Source of the DNA: Candidatus Cloacimonadota bacterium
Lineage (GTDB): Bacteria > Cloacimonadota > Cloacimonadia > JGIOTU-2
Direction of reading: 5' to 3'
Assembly: GCA_021160355.1 (NCBI GenBank)
Contig: JAGHCS010000257.1
Coordinates: 1-8,842, forward strand
Length of the DNA stretch: 8,842 nt
Shown here: positions 1 through 6,095 of the stretch, one piece after another
Numbering within the stretch: position 1 is the stretch's first letter
How the letters are laid out: the number at the start of each line of letters is the position of its first letter
Position numbers and translations under genes: made by a program
Notes under the pieces: model-generated
The model's database searches: none
What the model was told of the DNA's origin: nothing
What the model saw: only the letters and a program-made list of their open reading frames with translations

Positions 1-164
1 CCGCTACGCTGAGGTAGGTGAATTAACACCCCAGTTGAATAAAAAAGCACAAATTCAAAGGGGCAGGCGAAAATACACGAATTAAAAAAAGAAGAGCACT
101 AAATTTATTTTTCTGAATCATATCTAATAAGGAAGTTTCAGAAACCGATGGCTATCTTTTCTCA

Positions 165-178
165 AAGAATATATTCTT
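165..178. repeat. 14-base perfect palindrome
   Basis: AAGAATATATTCTT reads the same on both strands. It lies in the gene-free region downstream of the phosphohexomutase. It is not followed by a T-run on the minus strand, so it is not an ordinary terminator; a protein-binding site or chance in AT-rich sequence are both possible. Confidence 0.4.
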
Positions 179-214
179 CATCTTACCTTTGCGTCTTTGC
201 GAGAAATTCTTCAT
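173..214. repeat. 9-base direct repeats bracketing the tandem 8-mer
   Basis: ATTCTTCAT occurs at 173-181 and again at 206-214, leaving 24 bases between that contain the CTTTGCG tandem. The arrangement looks like a short insert flanked by a target duplication, but the motif is short and AT-rich, so chance is a real alternative. Confidence 0.35.
187..202. repeat. Tandem 8-mer resembling a dispersed intergenic repeat
   Basis: Two head-to-tail copies of CTTTGCG plus one base (CTTTGCGT, CTTTGCGA), reading CTCGCAAAGACGCAAAGG on the minus strand. From memory, sequences close to this recur in the intergenic space of many unrelated bacterial genomes. That is recollection, not something this window shows, since only one copy is present. 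It sits just downstream of the last gene and I see no coding function. Confidence 0.45.
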
Positions 215-242
215 GTCAACCTGCCGATAAGTTTCATTTTTC

Positions 243-1589
243 TTACCCAAAATATTTTTGAATAATATCCTCACACAGTTTTTTTGACTCATCTTCAGAG
301 CTGCTTTCTGCAATAATTCGCACGATCGGTTCTGTTCCGGATTTCCTTATATGTATCCAAAACTCAGGATCAATAATTTTGATGCCGTCTTGCATATCAA
401 GTCTTTTATGAGAATAATCTTGAACGATGCGTTTTTTTATTTTATCAAAATTAGTGTTTTCAGAGATATTCAGTTTGGTTTTGTAGATGTAATATTTCGG
501 AATCTCTTCTGCCAGTTCAGAGATTGTTTTTCCTGAAATTGCCATGTATGAGAGGATGAGCGCCATACCAAGAGGAGCATCACGAGTGAAATGAAGATCG
601 GGCAGAATAATACCTCCATTACCCTCGCCGCCTATCACACAATTATGTTCTATCATTGCTTCTGCGACGTTTATCTCTCCAACAGGAGATCGAAAAATCT
701 TAACTCCGTTTTCTCTTGCAATCACATCGGAAGCCATGGATGAGGAAAGGTTTGTTGCGATGTTTCCTCTCTTTCGTGAGAGTACATATTTCTCAGCCAG
801 CAGGAGTGTATATTCTGTGCCAAGCGCTTTTCCTTTATTTGTCACAATTGATAATCTATCCACATCGGGATCTGTTGCGAAGCCGATATCAGCTTTGTGT
901 TTTATAACTTCTGCTTCGAGAACTCCAAGATTTTGAGCTGCAGGTTCTGCGACACGTGAGAACATCCCATTTGCTTCTGAATACAACTCTATGACTTCAC
1001 AACCAAGTTCTCTGAGAAATTGCGGGGACATCAAGCCACCTGCTCCATTTGTGGAATCTATCACTACCTTGAAATTTTTCTCTTTGATCTTATCTACTGC
1101 AATTAGAGGAAGTTTCAAAATCGCATTAATGTGATCTTCTATCGCAAAAGCATACTGAGTGAAAGAACCTGTGTGACTCCAATCAAGATCGACCAGTTCA
1201 TCTTCAGGGATATTCCAGAATTTTTTTGATAGTGCTCGTGTCAGAAAAGTGCCGGTTTTGTTAATGAGTTTCAGTGCATTCCATTCCGGCGGATTATGGC
1301 TCGCAGTGATCGCAATACCTCCGTCAGTTTCAAGGTTCTCAACCGCGAGAAGTACTGTAGGCGTGGGACAGATTCCCAGATCGATCACTTCCGCACCAAT
1401 TGACATCAAACCTGCCGAGACAGCATTGAGAAGCATTTTTCCTGTTGTGCGGGAGTCTCGTCCGACAACCACTCTTCCGCGTCCTGAAAAAACTCCGAAA
1501 CGTTTTGCAAAGGAAAGCACAAGCTCTGTGGTAAAAAAGTCTCCAACGATTCCGCGAATTCCTGAAACGCTTTTCATCAATTTTGACAT
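243..1589 (-). CDS. Phosphohexomutase (phosphoglucosamine/phosphomanno-/phosphoglucomutase family)
   Basis: Alpha-D-phosphohexomutase that moves phosphate between C6 and C1 of a hexose phosphate through a phosphoserine intermediate. The 448-residue length fits GlmM or ManB. All four active-site loops are present: catalytic Ser97 in TASHNP, the Mg-binding DPDVDR (Asp240, Asp242, Asp244), the sugar-binding loop GEGNGG (321-326) and the phosphate-binding RKSGTEPIVR (415-424). The GEGNGG loop differs from the GEMSGH/GEQSGH forms of classical ManB and GlmM and resembles the GExNGG form of archaeal and FCB-type enzymes. I therefore cannot decide between glucosamine, mannose and glucose phosphate as substrate. 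If it is the only such gene in the genome it would serve peptidoglycan as GlmM. ATG 1589 is preferred over ATG 1577 because GAGG lies seven bases before it, while 1577 has none. It overlaps tsaE by 13 bases and is the last gene of the string; the stop is TAA. Confidence 0.92.
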   Translation of the reverse strand: MSKLMKSVSGIRGIVGDFFTTELVLSFAKRFGVFSGRGRVVVGRDSRTTGKMLLNAVSAGLMSIGAEVIDLGICPTPTVLLAVENLETDGGIAITASHNPPEWNALKLINKTGTFLTRALSKKFWNIPEDELVDLDWSHTGSFTQYAFAIEDHINAILKLPLIAVDKIKEKNFKVVIDSTNGAGGLMSPQFLRELGCEVIELYSEANGMFSRVAEPAAQNLGVLEAEVIKHKADIGFATDPDVDRLSIVTNKGKALGTEYTLLLAEKYVLSRKRGNIATNLSSSMASDVIARENGVKIFRSPVGEINVAEAMIEHNCVIGGEGNGGIILPDLHFTRDAPLGMALILSYMAISGKTISELAEEIPKYYIYKTKLNISENTNFDKIKKRIVQDYSHKRLDMQDGIKIIDPEFWIHIRKSGTEPIVRIIAESSSEDESKKLCEDIIQKYFG

Positions 1590-2041
1590 TTTTCGTCCTC
1601 GCTTTTTGCGATTTTCTTTATACTTAAATTTCTGTATGTTGCATTTATAATGTCAATTCTTACTTTAAAATATTCTTCGGGGAGCAATTCTTCAGCTTTT
1701 TCGGGCCATTCAATAAAAAAGATGCCTTCTTCCATGAGTAGGTCGGAAAATCCTATCTTTTCAATTTCCTCGATATTTTTCAGCCGATAAAAATCAAAAT
1801 GGTAAAGATAGGTCGAAGCTTCATAGATATTCAGAATGGTAAAGGTTGGGCTTGAGACATACCCATCAAAACCAAGCTCTTCTGCAATCTTTTTCACGAA
1901 AAAGGTTTTACCACTCCCCAATTCACCGATAAGTGCCACAACATCACCACCCTTCAGCAGGTTGGCAAAATCTCGTGCAATCCGGGAAGTTTCCTTCTCA
2001 GAAGTGCTTGTGATTTCCAATGAATATGAATCTCGTACCAT
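1577..2041 (-). CDS. tsaE: tRNA t6A37 threonylcarbamoyladenosine complex ATPase TsaE
   Basis: Small P-loop ATPase (154 residues, normal for TsaE/YjeE) that works with TsaB and TsaD to place threonylcarbamoyl on A37 of ANN-decoding tRNAs. The Walker A motif is GELGSGKT at residues 39-46. It is followed by the family's SPTFT (64-68), HFDFYRL with Asp83 (81-87) and FIEWPE with Glu111 and Trp112 (109-114), all diagnostic. The ATG lies one base after the porX TAG stop and I see no Shine-Dalgarno sequence before it, which suggests translation by coupling with porX. Its last 13 bases overlap the next gene. The partners TsaB, TsaC and TsaD are not in the window. Identification is secure. Confidence 0.97.
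   Translation of the reverse strand: MVRDSYSLEITSTSEKETSRIARDFANLLKGGDVVALIGELGSGKTFFVKKIAEELGFDGYVSSPTFTILNIYEASTYLYHFDFYRLKNIEEIEKIGFSDLLMEEGIFFIEWPEKAEELLPEEYFKVRIDIINATYRNLSIKKIAKSEDEKCQN
1597..1600 (-). promoter_or_regulatory. Ribosome binding site of the phosphohexomutase gene
   Basis: GAGG, seven bases before ATG 1589 and inside the tsaE coding region. It decides the start: the in-frame ATG at 1577, which overlaps the tsaE stop as TGATG, has no such sequence at the right distance. Confidence 0.65.
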
Positions 2042-2042
2042 G

Positions 2043-3599
2043 CTATTTTTTGGGCGTTAAGATTGATACAGGTAGTATCATCTCTTCCATAGAAACACCG
2101 CCGTGCTGATAAGTGCCGTCGAATTTTCGTTTATACTCATTATAATCAGTAGGATACACAAAATAGTGATCACCTTTTGCAAAAATGAAGTTCTCCACAA
2201 CATTTTCTATTGGAAGTCCGTATCTATTCGGATCAGAAACTTTGATCACATGCCTGTCATTGCATGTGATATTTTTACCATGCTTGGCTCGTAATCCTGA
2301 CGAGATTTCTTTATCGCTGATAACCTTCGTAGCATGTTCGACCTTAATAGAGCCATGATCTGTTGTCAGTATGACAACCGCATCCTGTTTGGCAATTAGT
2401 TTGAGTGTTTGATAAAACTGCGAATTTAAGAACCACAACTTTGATAACGAGCGCAGTGCACGGTCATTAGGAATTATCTCCTGAAGCACTTCGTCCTTGA
2501 ATCTGTGATGAAGCAGCAGATCTAAAAAGTTATACACAAGAATGACCAGCCGCTCTTTTTTATAGGAAGGGATCTTTTTAGTGACATACTCGCCTTCCTC
2601 AGTATTCAGTACCTTTATATATTTGCTTCCCTGTGGCATGGGAATATCCATTTTCTTGAGCTGCTCGTCCATAAAAAAGTGCTCGTCCCTATTAAGACTG
2701 CTCTCTATTTCTTTGCTGCTTCGCCAGAATTGCGGATAGAGTTTTGCGATTCGATTCGGCATCATGCCTGCGAAAATTGCATTGCGGGAATATGGTGTTG
2801 AAGTTGGTAAAATGGAATAATAGTAATCCGTTTTCATGTTGAAAAGTTCTTCAATAAAAGGTTTGAAAACCATGAATTGATCAAGGCGCAGGCAATCAAG
2901 AACAACAAAATATACGACTTTCTTCGTGTAGAGCCTGTCAGCTGCATATTTCCGTACAATATCAGGAGAAAGCACAGGTCCAGCTGATTCTGTAAGAAAT
3001 TCTTCATAATGCGCAGCTATGTAGTTGGAAAACTCGATGTTGCAATTTTTCTTCTCGTAGGAATGCATCTGCATAATATCTTCATAGTAGAGCTGATCGA
3101 GCTTTAAGTCCCATTCTGCAAGTGAACGATAAATATCTATCCAATCCTGCCAGTTCGGTTCGGTGAAGAGCTTTTGATTAAGTTTTGCTGAAAATTCAGC
3201 ATACTCCTCACCGGTTCTGTTTCTTCGGATTTCTTCTGACATTAATATTTTCTTAATGGACATCAGCACCTGGTTTGGGTTGATCGGTTTGATAATATAA
3301 TCCGTTATCTGTTGTGCGATCGCTTTATTCATCAAACCTTCTTCTTCATTCTTAGTAACCATTACTATCGGTAGACTTTCGTTGAGCTTCTTTATCTGCA
3401 CAAGAGTTTCCAGTCCGTCGAGCCCCGGCATCATCTCATCCAGAAGAACAATGTCAAAGTTTTGTTCTTCGACGAGTGCTATTCCGTCATTTCCGTTGGA
3501 TGCGGAAACCACTTCGTAATTTCTTTCTTCAAGAAAAATAATATGTGGTTTAAGCATCTGTATTTCATCATCTATCCAGAGTATCTTTGTTTTTTTCAT
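2043..3599 (-). CDS. porX: PorX-type response regulator: receiver fused to PglZ/alkaline-phosphatase-like domain
   Basis: Cytoplasmic two-component effector with no DNA-binding domain, 518 residues, the size of PorX. An N-terminal CheY-like receiver (about 1-120) has acidic-pocket Asp10 and Asp11, phospho-acceptor Asp54 in LLDEMMPG, Thr82 and Lys104 (KPI), so it looks phosphorylatable. A helical linker (about 125-215) leads to a PglZ domain of the alkaline-phosphatase superfamily (about 225-518). Likely metal-site residues are Asp235 (VVLDCLR), Thr268 (STPYSRNAIFAG), Asp360 and His364 (NFLDLLLHH), Asp414-His415 (TTDHG) and His499 (QHGG). In Porphyromonas and Flavobacterium, PorX works with the sensor kinase PorY and the sigma factor SigP to control T9SS genes. 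PglZ domains of this group have been reported to act as phosphodiesterases on nucleotide substrates. The ATG overlaps the tgt stop, with AAGGGA well placed upstream. No sensor kinase or T9SS gene is visible nearby, so a T9SS role is inferred from the family. Confidence 0.9.
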   Translation of the reverse strand: MKKTKILWIDDEIQMLKPHIIFLEERNYEVVSASNGNDGIALVEEQNFDIVLLDEMMPGLDGLETLVQIKKLNESLPIVMVTKNEEEGLMNKAIAQQITDYIIKPINPNQVLMSIKKILMSEEIRRNRTGEEYAEFSAKLNQKLFTEPNWQDWIDIYRSLAEWDLKLDQLYYEDIMQMHSYEKKNCNIEFSNYIAAHYEEFLTESAGPVLSPDIVRKYAADRLYTKKVVYFVVLDCLRLDQFMVFKPFIEELFNMKTDYYYSILPTSTPYSRNAIFAGMMPNRIAKLYPQFWRSSKEIESSLNRDEHFFMDEQLKKMDIPMPQGSKYIKVLNTEEGEYVTKKIPSYKKERLVILVYNFLDLLLHHRFKDEVLQEIIPNDRALRSLSKLWFLNSQFYQTLKLIAKQDAVVILTTDHGSIKVEHATKVISDKEISSGLRAKHGKNITCNDRHVIKVSDPNRYGLPIENVVENFIFAKGDHYFVYPTDYNEYKRKFDGTYQHGGVSMEEMILPVSILTPKK

Positions 3600-4732
3600 T
3601 CTAAATTCCCTTCATCGGAACGAATATATCGTTCGATAAAATTGTTCTTGTATTCCGAGAAATTGTTGTTATTGATCGATTCCCGGATTTCTTTTATCAG
3701 AGTATTATAAAAAGTCAAATTATGCATGGTCGTTAATCTGACACCAAGTATTTCTTTCACATTAATAAGATGACGAATGTACGCTCTTGAAAAATTCCTG
3801 CAAGCATAACAATTACAATCTTCCTGAATGGGACGGAAATCCTCTTTGTATTTTCCATTTCGTACAGTAAGTCTGCCATCTCTTGTAAAAGCCTGCCCGT
3901 TCCTTGCATGACGCGTGGGCATCACACAATCGAACATATCAACACCTCGCTCGATATTCTCAAGCAAATCGAGTGGTGTTCCAACACCCATAAGATATCT
4001 CGGTTTTTCTTTTGGCAGAATTTTATCCATCAGGTTAACAATTCGTAGCATATCCTCCTTATTTTCACCCACAGCTAAACCGCCAATGGCATAGCCGGAA
4101 AAATCAATACTGATAAGATTTTTTGCGTTTTCTTCCCGCAGATCATCATAAATACTTCCTTGAACTATCCCAAATAACGATTGCTCTCCACCAAGCTGCT
4201 CATGTTTGAACTTACAACGCTCAGCCCAGCGAAGTGACATTTCTGCGGATTCCTTTGCATATTCTTTTGTGCAAGGATGAGGTGCACACTCGTCCAAAAC
4301 CATAATGATATCTGCTCCAAGATTGTGCTCAATCTCCATAACCCGCTCCGGACTGAATAAATGAAAACTTCCGTCAATGTGCGATTGAAATTCAATGCCC
4401 TCTTCTGTGATCTTCCTGAACTGCTGTAAACTCATCACCTGAAAGCCGCCGCTGTCTGTGAGTATATTTCTGTTCCAGTTAATGAAAGAATGCAGACCGC
4501 CTGCGTTTTTTATAAGCTCATCACCGGGACGTAGATATAAATGGTAAGTATTTCCAAGAATTATATCAAATCCGATATTCTCTAGTTCCCCTGGTGACAT
4601 TGCCTTCACTGTGCCGAGTGTTCCTACTGGCATGAAAACAGGAGTTTTTACCTTGCCGTGCGGAAGTGTGAGTTCTCCAGTTCTTGCTGATGTAGCTGAA
4701 TCCTGAATGTTTAATGAGAATTTCAGACTCAT
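3596..4732 (-). CDS. tgt: tRNA-guanine(34) transglycosylase (queuine tRNA-ribosyltransferase)
   Basis: Exchanges guanine at position 34 of GUN anticodons (Asp, Asn, His, Tyr tRNAs) for preQ1, the committed tRNA step of queuosine synthesis, in the cytoplasm. The 378-residue length and TIM-barrel motifs match bacterial Tgt. Asp93 in DSGGFQV is the general acid/base. Asp268 in FDCVMPTRHARNG is the expected covalent nucleophile. Cys306, Cys308, Cys311 and His337 form the zinc site. Cys149 (in DECAPHP) and Val221 (in GGLAVGE) are the residues that mark a bacterial preQ1-specific enzyme rather than the eukaryotic queuine enzyme. The ATG lies one base after the rseP stop, with only a weak purine-rich AAGAG just before it. 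The TGA stop overlaps the porX ATG. No preQ1 synthesis genes (queC-F) or queA are in the window. Identification is very secure. Confidence 0.98.
   Translation of the reverse strand: MSLKFSLNIQDSATSARTGELTLPHGKVKTPVFMPVGTLGTVKAMSPGELENIGFDIILGNTYHLYLRPGDELIKNAGGLHSFINWNRNILTDSGGFQVMSLQQFRKITEEGIEFQSHIDGSFHLFSPERVMEIEHNLGADIIMVLDECAPHPCTKEYAKESAEMSLRWAERCKFKHEQLGGEQSLFGIVQGSIYDDLREENAKNLISIDFSGYAIGGLAVGENKEDMLRIVNLMDKILPKEKPRYLMGVGTPLDLLENIERGVDMFDCVMPTRHARNGQAFTRDGRLTVRNGKYKEDFRPIQEDCNCYACRNFSRAYIRHLINVKEILGVRLTTMHNLTFYNTLIKEIRESINNNNFSEYKNNFIERYIRSDEGNLE
3607..3612 (-). promoter_or_regulatory. Ribosome binding site of porX
   Basis: AAGGGA lies inside the last codons of tgt. Its GGG is eight bases before the porX ATG. 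It is among the strongest Shine-Dalgarno matches between genes in this string, so porX may be translated partly on its own as well as by coupling to tgt. Confidence 0.6.
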
Positions 4733-4733
4733 T

Positions 4734-6086
4734 TTACTCTTGTTGTTCTATAGATGCAGGGGTATTGGAACGCTTAAGAGAGAAATATCTCCCCACAGAC
4801 CTCGAAATATCGTTGTAAAAAGCAAAAATCATGATAAACAGTAAAATTACTACACCTATGCGTTGAAATGCCGCCTGGGTGCTTAATTTGAGCGATTTAC
4901 CCCTGATTCCTTCAATAATTGAAAATATGATCATTCCTCCATCGAGAACAGGAATCGGAAGCAGGTTCACGATCATCAGTATGATGCTGATCATTGCGAG
5001 GAAAGAGAGATATGCACTGACACCTTCTTTCACCTGCTGGCTTGTAAGCGATGCGATCATAATAGGTCCACCCACGCTTTTGCCAATCTGGGATGGGTGC
5101 TGAACAAGTTTGGAAATCCCGTTATAATAACGAGCTATAATATCTATTGAAGTAAGAAATCCATATTTTAATGACGTCGGAACAGAGAAACGTTCAATGT
5201 ATTCTTGTTCAAGAATTTGGGAGATACCGATCATGCCTGAGTTTTCATCAAGCTCAATATTGATTTGCGGAGTTATATCCATTTCCAACACCTCATCTCC
5301 TCTTTGTACCACAAAATGCAAAGGATGATCCGCGCTGTTCTTTATGATATCATGCAAATCATACCAGTCATGGATTTCCGTATCCTCAATTTGAATGATC
5401 ATATCACCTTTTTGCATACCTGCCTGATATGCAGGCAATCCGTAATAGACATCCCCTATTACAGCAGGAACATGAGGTTTAATTTCTGAAAACCAAAACT
5501 CATAAGAAAAATTCTCTGTTTGGGCATGAAGTGTATCATCGTTTCTTATGAAAGTGATCTGTCGTATCTCAGGGGAGTTTTTAATCCATTCCTCGATTAT
5601 GGATGTCCATCCGGGTGTCGGAACACCATCGATGCTGATTATTTCATCTTTGCTTTCAAGGGGAATGACTGAATATGCTTCGTCTGATATTCTACCGATC
5701 ACCGGAGCTATATCATAAGTTTTTATTCCTATACAATATGTAAGAGTCAGGATTAGGACTGCGAAAAGAAAATTTGCAAACGGTCCCCCAAAAGCGATAA
5801 GCGCTTTCTGCCACCAATGTTTCTGCTTGAAACTCCTCGTATCAAGCAGTTCCTCGTCGGATGCTTCATCTGGATTTTCACCCAGCATTTTCACATAACC
5901 GCCAAGCGGTATAAGTGATATCCTATATTCGGTTTCACCTATAGTCCACGAGAGAAGTTTTGGTCCAAATCCAAAGGAGAATTTCTCAACTTTTACGCGA
6001 TTGAGTCGAGCTACAATGAAATGCCCTAATTCATGCACAAAAACCAATATGCCAATCAGAAAAATAATTGCTAAAATTGTAATCAC
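4734..6086 (-). CDS. rseP: RseP-type site-2 intramembrane zinc metalloprotease (M50), two PDZ domains
   Basis: Inner-membrane protease that cuts transmembrane substrates within the bilayer. In E. coli it releases sigma-E by cleaving RseA and clears leftover signal peptides. The protein is 450 residues, the same size as E. coli RseP. The first membrane segment holds the HExxH zinc motif (His18, Glu19, His22), followed by the GGYVKMLGE loop. TM2 is at about 95-120. A periplasmic region contains two PDZ-like units, the first (about 125-160) degenerate and the second (about 200-265) clearer, with YQAGMQKGDMIIQI. The third zinc ligand is Asp382 in NLLPIPVLDGG; the His that usually follows GG is Met385 here. 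A last membrane segment lies near 410-425. The start is GTG at 6086, chosen because it puts the typical short hydrophobic lead before HELGH. A GGAG lies 12 bases upstream, inside the end of the permease gene. The physiological substrate is unknown; no sigma/anti-sigma pair is in the window. Confidence 0.95.
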   Translation of the reverse strand: MITILAIIFLIGILVFVHELGHFIVARLNRVKVEKFSFGFGPKLLSWTIGETEYRISLIPLGGYVKMLGENPDEASDEELLDTRSFKQKHWWQKALIAFGGPFANFLFAVLILTLTYCIGIKTYDIAPVIGRISDEAYSVIPLESKDEIISIDGVPTPGWTSIIEEWIKNSPEIRQITFIRNDDTLHAQTENFSYEFWFSEIKPHVPAVIGDVYYGLPAYQAGMQKGDMIIQIEDTEIHDWYDLHDIIKNSADHPLHFVVQRGDEVLEMDITPQINIELDENSGMIGISQILEQEYIERFSVPTSLKYGFLTSIDIIARYYNGISKLVQHPSQIGKSVGGPIMIASLTSQQVKEGVSAYLSFLAMISIILMIVNLLPIPVLDGGMIIFSIIEGIRGKSLKLSTQAAFQRIGVVILLFIMIFAFYNDISRSVGRYFSLKRSNTPASIEQQE

Positions 6087-6095
6087 TACTTTTTA

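Larger units (their letters stand above)
1..242. other. Intergenic region after the operon, no supported gene
   Basis: No open frame with family motifs, tRNA or rRNA was recognised. Besides the repeats listed separately it holds a short palindrome GTTTCAGAAAC (135-145), a 6-base inverted repeat TTGAAT/ATTCAA (35-40, 53-58), a 4-base stem GGTG/CACC (17-20, 27-30) and an A-run at 84-90, which is a T-run on the minus strand. The transcript from the right must end in or beyond this stretch, but no clear stem followed by a T-run was found. Confidence 0.6.

Noticed and set aside
35..58. Inverted repeat TTGAAT/ATTCAA as a terminator hairpin
   Set aside because: Six AT-rich pairs around a 12-base loop would be unstable, and the T-run lies inside the loop rather than after the stem.
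84..120. Possible intrinsic terminator using the minus-strand T-run at 84-90
   Set aside because: No GC-rich inverted repeat lies immediately before the T-run; AGTGCTC has no pairing partner nearby.
351..936. Plus-strand open frames opposite the phosphohexomutase
   Set aside because: Antisense to a well-supported gene; Phe- and Ser-rich without recognisable motifs.
1575..1577. ATG 1577 as start of the phosphohexomutase, overlapping the tsaE stop as TGATG
   Set aside because: Plausible coupling geometry, but GAGG is ideally spaced for ATG 1589 and no ribosome site fits 1577.
1249..1650. Open plus-strand frame of 133 codons
   Set aside because: It lies antisense to the phosphohexomutase and tsaE genes, which have full sets of family motifs. 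The translated sequence shows no domain and no ribosome site was seen.
2043..3599. PglZ domain as part of a BREX or Pgl phage-defence system
   Set aside because: BREX PglZ proteins are larger, lack an N-terminal receiver and sit with pglX, brxC and brxL; none of these is present, and the receiver-PglZ layout and length match PorX.
4165..4395. Minus-strand 76-codon frame inside tgt
   Set aside because: Out-of-frame shadow of the tgt coding region, which is intact with all catalytic and zinc residues.
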